From: Lysobacterales bacterium
Lineage (GTDB): Bacteria; Pseudomonadota; Gammaproteobacteria; Xanthomonadales; Xanthomonadaceae
Direction of reading: 5' to 3'
Length of the DNA: 64,000 nt
NCBI GenBank assembly: GCA_016718605.1
Contig: JADKCY010000002.1
Coordinates: 868,001-932,000, forward strand
Part shown: in pieces, positions 45,450 to 53,683 of the stretch
Position numbering within the stretch: the stretch's first letter is position 1
Layout of the letters: each line of letters starts with the position of its first letter
Notes under the pieces: model-generated
Told to the model about the DNA's origin: nothing
The model's input: the letters and a program-made list of their open reading frames with translations, nothing else
Database searches by the model: none
Position numbers and translations under genes: made by a program

Positions 45450-45665
45450 TCAATTCGCTGCTTGCGTGCAGGTGAATGCGACGAGGGACGCGAGAAAAGG
45501 GCGTCGTCGGAGCACGGCCAGTCGGGGGACAGCCGATTCCGCAACGCCACACTGAAACCATCAACCAGCCAGCGCAGTCAACGCGTTTTCTCGCACCCGC
45601 CACATGCCGGGTGGAAGAGTCGATCGTGACGTGCGTGGCCGGATCACAACGAGGCCAAATCATCG

Positions 45666-47813
45666 ATGAGCAGTGTTCGGCTTGAGGCAGTTCGCAACGA
45701 CAACGTGGACATCACCCTGCAACCCGCGTCCTGGGACATCTGGGACAAGAAATATCGCCTGAAGACCAAAAAAGGCGAGCCCGTTGATGCCAGCATCGAC
45801 GACACCTACAAACGCGTCGCGCGTGCACTGGCCGATGCCGAGCCCAGCATCGAAAAACAAAAGTACTGGTACGAGCGTTTCCTTTGGGCGCTGCGCCGTG
45901 GCGCGATTCCAGCGGGTCGCATCACCTCGAATGCTGGCGCGCTGGAGCACAAGCCGGCCACATCGACGATCAACTGCACCGTCTCGGGAACCATTCCCGA
46001 TTCGATGGATGGCATTCTCGACAAGGTCCACGAAGCTGGCCTCACCCTGAAGGCGGGCTGTGGCATCGGCTACGAGTTCTCCACGCTGCGCCCCAAAGGC
46101 GCCTTCGTGGCTGGCGCAGGTGCCTATACGTCGGGCCCGATGTCCTTCATGGATATCTACGACAAAATGTGCTTCACGGTCAGCAGCGCCGGTGGTCGGC
46201 GCGGCGCGCAGATGGGCACGTTCGACGTCTCGCATCCCGATGTGAAGGACTTCATCAAGGCCAAACGCGAAGACGGCCGTCTGCGGCAGTTCAACCTGTC
46301 GCTGCTGATTACCGATGAGTTCATGCACGCGGTCGAAGCCGACACCGACTGGCCGCTGGTCTTCCCGGTCAACCGCAAAGAGCAGGATGAAGTCGACTTC
46401 ACCGATGCCAGCCAGGTTATCTGGCGTGAATGGCCGGGCGCAGAAAACTACGTCACCCGCGACGATGGCCTGGTCGCCTGCAAAATCTATGGTCATGTCC
46501 GCGCACGTCATCTGTGGGACATGATCATGGTCTCGACGTATGACTACGCCGAACCGGGCTTCATCCTGATCGACCGCGTCAACGAGATGAACAACAACTG
46601 GTGGTGCGAGAACATCCGCGCGACCAATCCCTGCGGCGAGCAACCACTGCCGCCCTATGGCGCCTGCCTGTTGGGCTCGATCAACCTGACCACCTTCGTG
46701 CGCGATGCGTTTACCGACAAGGCGCGTTTTGATTGGGATGAGTACCGCGAAGTGGTCCGCGTATTTACCCGCATGCTCGACAACGTGGTCGAAGTGAATG
46801 GCCTACCGCTGCAGAAGCAGCGCGAGGAGATTCTGCACAAGCGCCGTCACGGCATGGGCTTCCTTGGCTTGGGCTCAACGGTGACGATGTTGCGCATGAA
46901 GTACGGCGAACAGGAAAGCTGCATTTTCACCGAAGCCGTTGCCCGCGAAATGGCGCTGGCCGGTTGGGAAATGGGATTGGCACTGGCCGAAGAGAAAGGC
47001 CCGGCGCCGATCATGGACGAGGACTTCACCGTGACCGCCGCGATGCTGCGACTGCGGCCGGAAATGGCCACCGATGGCTACCAGGTAGGCGACACCATCA
47101 AAGGTCGCGTACTGCACGCCAAATACAGCCGCTACATGCAGCGGGTGGCCAGCGTGGCCCCGGAACTGGTGGAAAAGCTGGCTGAAAAAGGTGCGCGCTT
47201 CACCCACCACAGTTCCATCGCGCCCACCGGCACCATCTCGCTGTCGCTGGCCAACAATGCCAGTAACGGCATCGAGCCGAGCTTTGCCCACCACTACAGC
47301 CGCAACGTCATTCGCGAAGGCAAAAAGTCCAAGGAAAAAGTCGAGGTCTACAGCTACGAGCTGCTCGCCTATCGCGACCTCGTCAATGCCGACGCCATGC
47401 CCTACGCGCAGGATGACAAGGCCAAACTGCCTGACTACTTCGTCGCCGCCGACGACATCACGCCCAAGGCCCATGTCGATATCCAGGCCGCCGCGCAGAT
47501 CTGGGTCGACAGCTCGATCAGCAAGACCGCCAACGTGCCGACCGACTATGCCTATGAAGACTTCAAGGACATCTATCGCTACGCACACAGCAAGGGCTTG
47601 AAGGGCTGCACCACCTTCCGCTTCAATCCTGCCGCCTTCCAGGGCGTGCTGGTGAAGGAGTCCGACCTCGAAAACACCACCTACCGCTTCGAACTCGAAG
47701 ACGGTTCGGTGGTCGAGGTAAAGGGCAACGAGCAGATCGAGTACGACGGCGAACTGCACACCGCCGCCAACCTGTTCGATGCCCTGAAAGAAGGGTATTA
47801 CGGCAAGTTCTGA
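45666..47813 (+). CDS. nrdJ: Class II (adenosylcobalamin-dependent) ribonucleotide reductase, catalytic subunit
   Basis: 715 residues. The alpha/beta barrel signatures are present: substrate-site Cys in TSTINCTVSG, NPCGEQPLPPYGACLLGSIN with the radical-site Cys, and SSIAPTGTISLSLANNASNG. The protein ends soon after the barrel, without the C-terminal domain of long NrdJ proteins; that part is encoded separately by nrdJb downstream, as in the split NrdJa/NrdJb enzyme of Pseudomonas aeruginosa. The enzyme makes deoxyribonucleotides with or without oxygen using vitamin B12. A histone H1-like gene lies between the two halves. Two candidate NrdR boxes precede it. Confidence 0.9.
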   Translation: MSSVRLEAVRNDNVDITLQPASWDIWDKKYRLKTKKGEPVDASIDDTYKRVARALADAEPSIEKQKYWYERFLWALRRGAIPAGRITSNAGALEHKPATSTINCTVSGTIPDSMDGILDKVHEAGLTLKAGCGIGYEFSTLRPKGAFVAGAGAYTSGPMSFMDIYDKMCFTVSSAGGRRGAQMGTFDVSHPDVKDFIKAKREDGRLRQFNLSLLITDEFMHAVEADTDWPLVFPVNRKEQDEVDFTDASQVIWREWPGAENYVTRDDGLVACKIYGHVRARHLWDMIMVSTYDYAEPGFILIDRVNEMNNNWWCENIRATNPCGEQPLPPYGACLLGSINLTTFVRDAFTDKARFDWDEYREVVRVFTRMLDNVVEVNGLPLQKQREEILHKRRHGMGFLGLGSTVTMLRMKYGEQESCIFTEAVAREMALAGWEMGLALAEEKGPAPIMDEDFTVTAAMLRLRPEMATDGYQVGDTIKGRVLHAKYSRYMQRVASVAPELVEKLAEKGARFTHHSSIAPTGTISLSLANNASNGIEPSFAHHYSRNVIREGKKSKEKVEVYSYELLAYRDLVNADAMPYAQDDKAKLPDYFVAADDITPKAHVDIQAAAQIWVDSSISKTANVPTDYAYEDFKDIYRYAHSKGLKGCTTFRFNPAAFQGVLVKESDLENTTYRFELEDGSVVEVKGNEQIEYDGELHTAANLFDALKEGYYGKF

Positions 47814-48041
47814 TCAGACCGCCGCAAGGCGCCTGGTCAGTTTGATCCAAGTCAGCGCAGGTCCATGCGCCGACGCGCAAAACGAATGATCGGAAATCCG
47901 GGCTCGCGCCCGGAGCGGGTCACGGAAGAAACGCTGCGGAGGCATTCCGTCCCGGCCTGGGGTACAGGCAGCGCCAACAGCGTGGGACGCGCTGACGGCA
48001 ATCGACAAGCCCAAAACAAACCTGCAATCAGGAGTGGCTGT

Positions 48042-48653
48042 ATGAGCAACGAGAATGGGGTCACCGCAACCCTGTCAGAAGCGGTCGAAAACGTCAGTGA
48101 AAAAGCCCAAGAAATGGTCGCCGACGCCAAGGCTGCCGTGGTGAAGGCCGAAAAGGCCGTCGCCAAGAAAGCCGCCAAAGTGAAAAAGTCGGCCGAAGGG
48201 CAACTGAAAAAGGCCAAAAAGGCCGTTCAAGGCGCCGTGAAACAGGCGCAAAAGAAAGTTGCCGACGCCAAGAAGGCGGTTGGCAAGAAGGCCTCTGAAG
48301 TCAAAAAAGCCGTGAGCAAAAAAGTGGCCGACGTGAAGAAAGCGGCCGCCAAAGCGACGGCACCGAAGAAGGCAGCCGCCAAACCAGCAGCAGCCAAAAA
48401 AGCCGCGCCAGCCAAAAAGACCGCTGCCAAGCCAGCCGTCAAACCGGTGGCCATCAAGAAGGCTGCCCCGGCGAAGAAAGCCGCCCCAGCCAAGAAAGCC
48501 GCACCTGTGAAGAAGGCAGCGCCAGCCAAAAAGCCCGCCGCCAAACCCGTGGTGAAGGCCGCCGTGAAGAAAGCCCCGGCAAAACCGGCGGTTGCGAAAA
48601 AAGCCGCCCCAGCCAAAAAGCCGGCAGCCAAGAAAGCACCCGCCAAAAAGTAA
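48042..48653 (+). CDS. Histone H1-like Lys/Ala/Pro-rich DNA-binding protein
   Basis: 203 residues from ATG 48042 with AGGAG upstream. The N-terminal 30 residues (MSNENGVTATLSEAVENVSE) are acidic-polar. The rest is made of Lys, Ala, Val and Pro repeats such as KKAAPAKKAA, as in AlgP-type and histone H1-like bacterial proteins, which bind DNA non-specifically. The reading frame is open on several other frames because of the repeats; codon use and the ribosome site favour this one. It sits between nrdJ and nrdJb, an unusual position. Confidence 0.8.
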   Translation: MSNENGVTATLSEAVENVSEKAQEMVADAKAAVVKAEKAVAKKAAKVKKSAEGQLKKAKKAVQGAVKQAQKKVADAKKAVGKKASEVKKAVSKKVADVKKAAAKATAPKKAAAKPAAAKKAAPAKKTAAKPAVKPVAIKKAAPAKKAAPAKKAAPVKKAAPAKKPAAKPVVKAAVKKAPAKPAVAKKAAPAKKPAAKKAPAKK

Positions 48654-48671
48654 GACCTGTTGCGCCCGTCC

Positions 48672-48717
48672 GGCGGGCGTGGCCCCAAGAAAGGCCACCT
48701 CGCCGGGCAATTTTCTT
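48672..48717 (+). terminator. Probable intrinsic terminator after the histone H1-like gene
   Basis: GGCGGGCGTGGCC, loop CCAAGAAA, GGCCACCTCGCC forms a long GC stem with a small internal mismatch, followed by GGGCAATTTTCTT. It would end the nrdJ/H1 transcript before nrdJb. Confidence 0.55.
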
Positions 48718-48838
48718 ACGCGTTGCAGCGCCCAGCGCTCCGCCGCCCACTAACCCACCGCGCGAGCCCCGCCTCGCCGGCGACGTCTCGCCAGAGTACG
48801 CTCGGCACACGTCATCGACTGACACGCAAGGAACCGAC

Positions 48839-49603
48839 ATGGCCATCAAAATCAGCAAAAAAATCAAGAGCTACAGCGTACAGAGCGCCGATGACAAAGC
48901 CCGCGAAGCCGCCCAGGCCGCCGCCCCGGTTGTGGAAACACCCGCCGCCCGCCCGAGCGCTGAAGTCATCCAGATGCACGAACAGATCGAGCGCCCCGAC
49001 GTGCTGATCGGCTCCACCTACAAGATCAAATCGCCGCTGTTCGAACACGCCCTGTACGTCACCATCAACGACATCGTGCTCAACAAAGGCACCGCCCACG
49101 AATCGCGCCGCCCCTTCGAAATCTTCATCAACTCGAAGAACATGGACCACTTCCAGTGGGTCGTCGCCATCACCCGCATCATGTCCGCCGTGTTCCGCAA
49201 AGGCGGCGACGTCACCTTCCTGGTGGAAGAACTCAAAGCCGTCTTCGACCCGCGCGGCGGCTACTTCAAGGCCGGTGGCGTCTACATGCCCAGCATCGTT
49301 GCCGAAATCGGCGCGGTGATCGAAGCCCACCTGAAGATGATCGGCATGATCGTCGACGACGAACTCAGCCCGGAACAACAAGCCCTGATCGCCGAAAAAC
49401 GCGCCGCCTACGAAGCCATCCTAAAAAAAAACCCTGAGCTGACGCCAAACCCCACCGCCCCCGCCACCACCTTCACCCCCAGCGAACCCAGCAGCGGCTT
49501 CCCCCCCGGCGCCACGATGTGCCACAAGTGCAATACCCAGGCACTGGTGGTCATGGACGGCTGCCAGACTTGTTTGAATTGTGGGTATTCGAAGTGTGGG
49601 TGA
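48839..49603 (+). CDS. nrdJb: NrdJb, C-terminal subunit of split class II ribonucleotide reductase
   Basis: 254 residues. The core (FRKGGDVTFLVEELKAVFDP, RGGYFKAGGVYMPSIVAEIG) is the NrdJb signature also found as the C-terminal part of single-chain NrdJ enzymes. The tail carries a zinc-ribbon-like CHKCNTQALVVMDGCQTCLN and ends YSKCG, the Cys-rich arm that re-reduces the active site. In Pseudomonas the subunit is needed for the activity of NrdJa and lies directly after it. Here it is separated from nrdJ by about 1 kb. The Pro/Thr-rich linker (TPNPTAPATTFTPSEPSSG) precedes the Cys arm. Confidence 0.87.
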   Translation: MAIKISKKIKSYSVQSADDKAREAAQAAAPVVETPAARPSAEVIQMHEQIERPDVLIGSTYKIKSPLFEHALYVTINDIVLNKGTAHESRRPFEIFINSKNMDHFQWVVAITRIMSAVFRKGGDVTFLVEELKAVFDPRGGYFKAGGVYMPSIVAEIGAVIEAHLKMIGMIVDDELSPEQQALIAEKRAAYEAILKKNPELTPNPTAPATTFTPSEPSSGFPPGATMCHKCNTQALVVMDGCQTCLNCGYSKCG

Positions 49604-49609
49604 GTGACA

Positions 49610-50029
49610 ATGAACTTGTCACTCGGACTTATCGCTGACATAGCTTCGCTCATTGGCCTAGCAATTACAGCATTCACTCTCTTTCGTGTATCCGAGATAC
49701 GGAAAGAGTTTTTGCTCCGCGCGAGACTCCCGCGCCTAGGCCAAAGACTCGAGGAACTTCGAGCGACACTTAACGAAGACTTGGGAACCTATGCGACGAG
49801 CAAACACTCCGCCGAAGAGAAGATCGAACGAGCATTAAGTGTAGTCGAGTCAATCTCAAGAAAGCTAAATGGCGCTGATCGCGAGAAATTCAAAAAGATC
49901 TCAATAAACCTAAAGCGAGAATTGTCCAACGGACCGACCGAACAATCAGCGCGCCGTTGCCACTTGGAGCTGGCGCACGCAACTGAAAATCTCTCGGACA
50001 TACTGGAATCACTTCAATGGCGAACCTAG
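49610..50029 (+). CDS. Hypothetical single-pass membrane protein with coiled coil
   Basis: About 139 residues from ATG 49610 (GTG at 49604 is also possible). One N-terminal membrane helix (GLIADIASLIGLAITAFTLF) is followed by an entirely helical, charged region (RLGQRLEELRATLNEDLGTY, AEEKIERALSVVESISRKLN). No known domain is recognised. The base composition is clearly more AT-rich than the nrdJb gene it follows, which suggests transfer. Its 3' end overlaps the next gene by 13 bases, so the two form a cassette directly upstream of a restriction-modification pair. Confidence 0.6.
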   Translation: MNLSLGLIADIASLIGLAITAFTLFRVSEIRKEFLLRARLPRLGQRLEELRATLNEDLGTYATSKHSAEEKIERALSVVESISRKLNGADREKFKKISINLKRELSNGPTEQSARRCHLELAHATENLSDILESLQWRT

Positions 50030-50517
50030 AGCAAGGCGTACGAGATGACTGGCAGCGCTTCATATCTGCATTGATTGAGAGAACACAAAAAGGAATGATC
50101 GATTGGCAGGACGCTGTGGACAACGACGTCCCAGAATTGGATGACGACAAAATAGTCGGCCCATGCTTCACCACAACACTTAACGAAAAACGCCTTCGCC
50201 TGTATGAAATCCGGCATGAAGTGAGCGACCTTGGCGCCTATTTTAGCTCTACCGCCCTCGCAGATTACCTGCCCGCAAGATCCCGTCGACCATGGGCAAA
50301 AACCATCGTGTTGGAGTTAGCCACAACCGAAGGAGGCAACTGGTGGAGATTCCCGCCCATGACAATCACAAGAGATCTATTCGACGCCGCATCTAGACAA
50401 TCTGCGCGTGTTGATGAGTTTATCCAATCAATCCTTCGCGAGGACGCGACAGACGGGCCTGAAGTCACTACAACAGCAAGCGCAAAAAAGACGCCCCCGA
50501 AGATTGGCCCACAATGA
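50017..50517 (+). CDS. Hypothetical protein paired with the upstream membrane protein
   Basis: 166 residues beginning MANLEQGVRDDWQRFISALI. Probably soluble. Segments NEKRLRLYEIRHEVSDLGAY and TTEGGNWWRFPPMTITRDLF look well structured but no family was recognised. The tail is Lys/Thr-rich. It overlaps the membrane-protein gene, has the same AT-rich composition, and lies 180 bases upstream of the methyltransferase gene. The pair may be a small two-gene system, possibly linked to defence by location only. Confidence 0.6.
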   Translation: MANLEQGVRDDWQRFISALIERTQKGMIDWQDAVDNDVPELDDDKIVGPCFTTTLNEKRLRLYEIRHEVSDLGAYFSSTALADYLPARSRRPWAKTIVLELATTEGGNWWRFPPMTITRDLFDAASRQSARVDEFIQSILREDATDGPEVTTTASAKKTPPKIGPQ

Positions 50518-50696
50518 TCAACTCGAAATACAAGATCAGATTCTTTCGACGCACGCGAGAGGGAAGGTGTTGGCTGATCGAGTGACACCACTGGCATGGC
50601 TGTCTTCGTTGCATTGTTTCGATCCACTGTATTGCTACGCCTTTTGATCCCTTCTTCCTGCTTGCCTGATCTCGCTCTACCCGCCAGCCTCCCCAC

Positions 50697-52460
50697 ATGA
50701 CCTCCCTCTTCGACGCCCTAGGCCCCAGCTTCCGCGCCCCGGACGTTTCCGCCGCGCTGGAGTCGTTGGCGGCTGAAAGTGGGGTCGAGCGCGGGGCGGT
50801 GTTCACACGGCCAGATGTCGCGACGGCGATCCTTGATCTCTGCGGCTACACCGCCGACCGCGCGCTGCATCGCGTGCGTCTTCTGGAGCCCTCGTTTGGC
50901 GGCGGTGATTTCCTGCTGCTGGCGGTGACGCGTCTACTGCGGAGCTGGCTTCGCGAGGGTGGTACGCCAGCGTCGGCACTCGCTGATCTGCGCGATGCCG
51001 TGCGTGCGGTGGAGTTGCATTGTGAAAGCGTCGATGCGGTGCGTGCGCGTTTGCTGGATCTTCTGCTTGAGGTCGGCATTGCGCACGCCGATGCCGTGGG
51101 CCTGTGTGCCGCTTGGCTGATCGGCGACGATTTCCTGCTGACATCGCTGCCCGGCGAGTTCGATGTGGTGGTGGGCAACCCGCCTTATGTGCGACAGGAA
51201 CGCATCCCCGCACCGCTGCTGGCCGAGTACCGCCAGCGCTATCGCACGCTGTTTGATCGTGCCGACCTGTACGTGCCCTTCTACGAGCGCGCGCTGGATC
51301 TGTTGGCGCGGGGCGGGCGACTGGGTTTCATCTGCGCCAACCGCTGGGTTAAGAATCGCTATGGCGGCCCGCTGCGCGACAAGATCAGCGGCGGTTTTGC
51401 GCTGTTGCACTACATCGACATGGAGAACATCGATGCCTTTCACACCGAAGTGATCGCCTACCCCGCCATCACCGTGATCGAACGTCCGCGTGCTGCTACG
51501 ATGCGCGCCGCACCCACCCGCGTTGCCACAGCCGAAGCGCTGCAGCAACACGGACTGGCGCGCGTGGCGGAAAGCCTGCTGCGAGATGCGCTTTCCGCAG
51601 GCGTGGACGAAGTCGATCTCGCGCAAGGTGGCGAAGCGCCCTGGCTGCTAGACGATGTGCCGCGCCTGCGTCTGCTGCGTCGGTTGGAGGCGCAGTTCCC
51701 CTCACTGGAAGACGCGGGCTGCAAGGTCGGTATTGGCGTGGCTACTGGTTGTGATCGCGTATTCATCGACCACATTGACGCTCTTCCGGTCGAGCCTGAG
51801 CGCAAGCTGCCGCTGGCGATGGCACGCGACCTGGTGGACGGTCGCATCGACTGGCGCGGAAAGGGCGTGCTCAATCCCTTCGAACCCGATGGCCGACTGG
51901 CCGATCTGGCGCGTTATCCACGCTTCGCGGCGTACCTTTACCAGCACTACGATGCCGTGGCGGGCCGTCATGTTGCCGCGCGCAGTGGCGAAGGCTGGTA
52001 TCGCACCATCGACCGCATCTACCCCGAGCTGGTGCAGCAGCCCAAACTGCTGGTGCCGGACATCAAGGGCGAGGCGGTGTTCGTGCTGGATCAAGGCCAC
52101 TTCTACCCACACCACAACCTGTACTACATCACTGCCAGCGATTGGGATCTGAGAGCCCTTCGCAGCGTCTTGCGCGCGTCGCTGAGTGTGATGATCGTGG
52201 CAACCTATTGCACGCGTATGGCCGGTGGCTTCCTGCGCTTTCAGGCGCAATATCTGCGCCGCATTCGGTTGCCCTTGTGGAAGACCGTTTCTCCAATCCT
52301 GCGTGAGCGACTGCTTCAATGTGAGGCGGACATGGACACCACGCAAATCGATGCGTGCATCGCCGAACTGTTCGGATTGAGTGAGGAGGAAGCCGTGATG
52401 GTCGCGATGATCGCTGAGAAGGCCCAAGTGACACGGTCATCAAAGAGCCGCGCCGCATGA
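50697..52460 (+). CDS. N6-adenine DNA methyltransferase of a PaeR7I/XhoI-type system
   Basis: 587 residues. AdoMet motif I is EPSFGGGDFL at 64-73 and the catalytic motif NPPYVRQ is at 161-167, as in gamma-class N6-adenine methyltransferases. The C-terminal half is a target-recognition region. The gene overlaps the downstream endonuclease gene by four bases (ATGA), the usual arrangement of a type II restriction-modification pair. From the PaeR7I-like endonuclease, the recognition site is probably CTCGAG, with the adenine methylated; that is inference. Confidence 0.85.
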   Translation: MTSLFDALGPSFRAPDVSAALESLAAESGVERGAVFTRPDVATAILDLCGYTADRALHRVRLLEPSFGGGDFLLLAVTRLLRSWLREGGTPASALADLRDAVRAVELHCESVDAVRARLLDLLLEVGIAHADAVGLCAAWLIGDDFLLTSLPGEFDVVVGNPPYVRQERIPAPLLAEYRQRYRTLFDRADLYVPFYERALDLLARGGRLGFICANRWVKNRYGGPLRDKISGGFALLHYIDMENIDAFHTEVIAYPAITVIERPRAATMRAAPTRVATAEALQQHGLARVAESLLRDALSAGVDEVDLAQGGEAPWLLDDVPRLRLLRRLEAQFPSLEDAGCKVGIGVATGCDRVFIDHIDALPVEPERKLPLAMARDLVDGRIDWRGKGVLNPFEPDGRLADLARYPRFAAYLYQHYDAVAGRHVAARSGEGWYRTIDRIYPELVQQPKLLVPDIKGEAVFVLDQGHFYPHHNLYYITASDWDLRALRSVLRASLSVMIVATYCTRMAGGFLRFQAQYLRRIRLPLWKTVSPILRERLLQCEADMDTTQIDACIAELFGLSEEEAVMVAMIAEKAQVTRSSKSRAA

Positions 52461-53248
52461 CATCCGTGCCACGATTGCTCCCCACAGATTTCGAGGCGCG
52501 TTTGGATGCCGCCGTCAGTCAATTCTGGCAAACCCGCAACAAATCACCCAAACAGACGGGGCAAGGTGGTAGCCGCGATGCGGTCGTCAGTGGCAAGAAC
52601 ATGCAGGGTTTCGCCGATCTGGTCGTCCACGTGGCGTCCCACTGCGGCATACCGGCTGAAGCCGTACATACCCGTAAATCCAAGGTCATCTTGCCGGGGT
52701 TCTTCCGCGCCACCAAGAACTGGGACGTATTGGTGGTTCACCAAGGTCGCCTGCTGGCGGTCTTCGAGTTCAAGTCCCAGGTGGGTTCGTTCGGAAACAA
52801 CTTCAACAACCGCAGCGAAGAGGTTATCGGTTCCGCCGCCGATCTGTGGGTGGCCCACCATCATCGCGCGTACTCCGAAGGCCCCCACCGATCTCGGCAA
52901 TGGGTCAAGGAGAACCATCCTGCCTTGCTCAATCCCGCAATCCTCAACGATCCGCGCCCACCATTTGTCGGCTGGCTCATGCTTTTGGAAGACTGCCCTG
53001 CCGCCTGTACTCCGGTCAGTGTAGAAGAGCCGCATTTCCGAGTTTTCGAAGAGTTCCGTGGCGCGTCCTACGCCCAACGCTACCAGATCCTTTGCGAGAG
53101 GCTGGTTGAACGGCAACTCTACTCCGCCGCCGCACTGGAACTGAGCGATAGCGTCACGCACGGAAGGCGTTCACTGTCATCCGCAACCAGCCTGCGCAAC
53201 CTGTTCTCCGAGTTCGCCGGGCGTATGCTGGCCGCCTCGGAGCGATGA
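52457..53248 (+). CDS. PaeR7I/XhoI-family type II restriction endonuclease
   Basis: 263 residues. The family core is visible: VILPGFFRATKNWDVLVVHQ, then AVFEFKSQVGSFGNNFNNRS. This gives the PD-(D/E)xK residues Asp90, Glu104 and Lys106. Members of this family cut CTCGAG. The start overlaps the methyltransferase stop and its own stop overlaps an in-frame ATG of the next gene. Nothing suggests truncation, so the system may be active. Confidence 0.85.
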   Translation: MTSVPRLLPTDFEARLDAAVSQFWQTRNKSPKQTGQGGSRDAVVSGKNMQGFADLVVHVASHCGIPAEAVHTRKSKVILPGFFRATKNWDVLVVHQGRLLAVFEFKSQVGSFGNNFNNRSEEVIGSAADLWVAHHHRAYSEGPHRSRQWVKENHPALLNPAILNDPRPPFVGWLMLLEDCPAACTPVSVEEPHFRVFEEFRGASYAQRYQILCERLVERQLYSAAALELSDSVTHGRRSLSSATSLRNLFSEFAGRMLAASER

Positions 53249-53259
53249 GCCCTTCAACC

Positions 53260-53610
53260 ATGCAAAACGACCGCCTCTTCGCCCTGCCCTTCGCCTCCGT
53301 CTATCCCGCCTATGTCGCCAAGGCCGAGCGCAAGGGGCGGACGCAGGCGGAGCTGGATGCGGTGATTGCCTGGTTGACGGGCTATGACGAGGCCGGTTTG
53401 CAGGCGCAGTTGGCGCAGCGGACGGATCTGCGCGGCTTCTTTGCGCAGGCCCCGGCCTTGAATCCGCTTCGCAGTCTGGTCACCGGTGTGGTGTGCGGGG
53501 TGCGCGTCGAAGCGGTGGAGGACCCGTTGCTGCAACTTGTTCGCCAGTTGGACAAGCTGATCGACGAGCTCGCCAAAGGCCGCCCACTGCACAAGGTGTT
53601 GCGGCAATAG
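53260..53610 (+). CDS. DUF2200 family protein, copy 1
   Basis: 116 residues (MQNDRLFALPFASVYPAYVA). The family is small and uncharacterised; typical members contain VYPAYVxKAERKGRT and WLTGY, as here. An upstream ATG at 53245 overlaps the endonuclease stop, but comparison with copy 2 at 56780 supports 53260. The two copies differ at only 6 of 116 residues and at few bases, so the duplication is recent. No role is known; the proximity to the restriction genes may be accidental. Confidence 0.8.
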   Translation: MQNDRLFALPFASVYPAYVAKAERKGRTQAELDAVIAWLTGYDEAGLQAQLAQRTDLRGFFAQAPALNPLRSLVTGVVCGVRVEAVEDPLLQLVRQLDKLIDELAKGRPLHKVLRQ

Positions 53611-53630
53611 CCCTGTCCTGGGCCGGACGT
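53260..53630 (+). repeat. Direct repeat of about 0.37 kb, left copy (DUF2200 gene)
   Basis: This segment and 56780-57150 are nearly identical from the ATG to a few bases past the stop and diverge at both sides of that block. The repeats flank 3.1 kb holding two secreted protein genes and a pseudogene. Confidence 0.85.
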
Positions 53631-53683
53631 CGCGAAGGCCAGCGCAATTGGCCTACACAGGCGTCAGGCTGCCGGCAATTCCC

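Noticed and set aside
45153..45665. Possible cobalamin riboswitch upstream of the B12-dependent reductase
   Set aside because: No B12-box-like sequence or matching stem arrangement could be found by eye.
48075..48710. Minus-strand frames rich in Gly/Phe/Leu over the histone H1-like gene
   Set aside because: They arise from the Lys/Ala/Pro codon repeats read backwards; the plus frame has a ribosome site and a known protein type.
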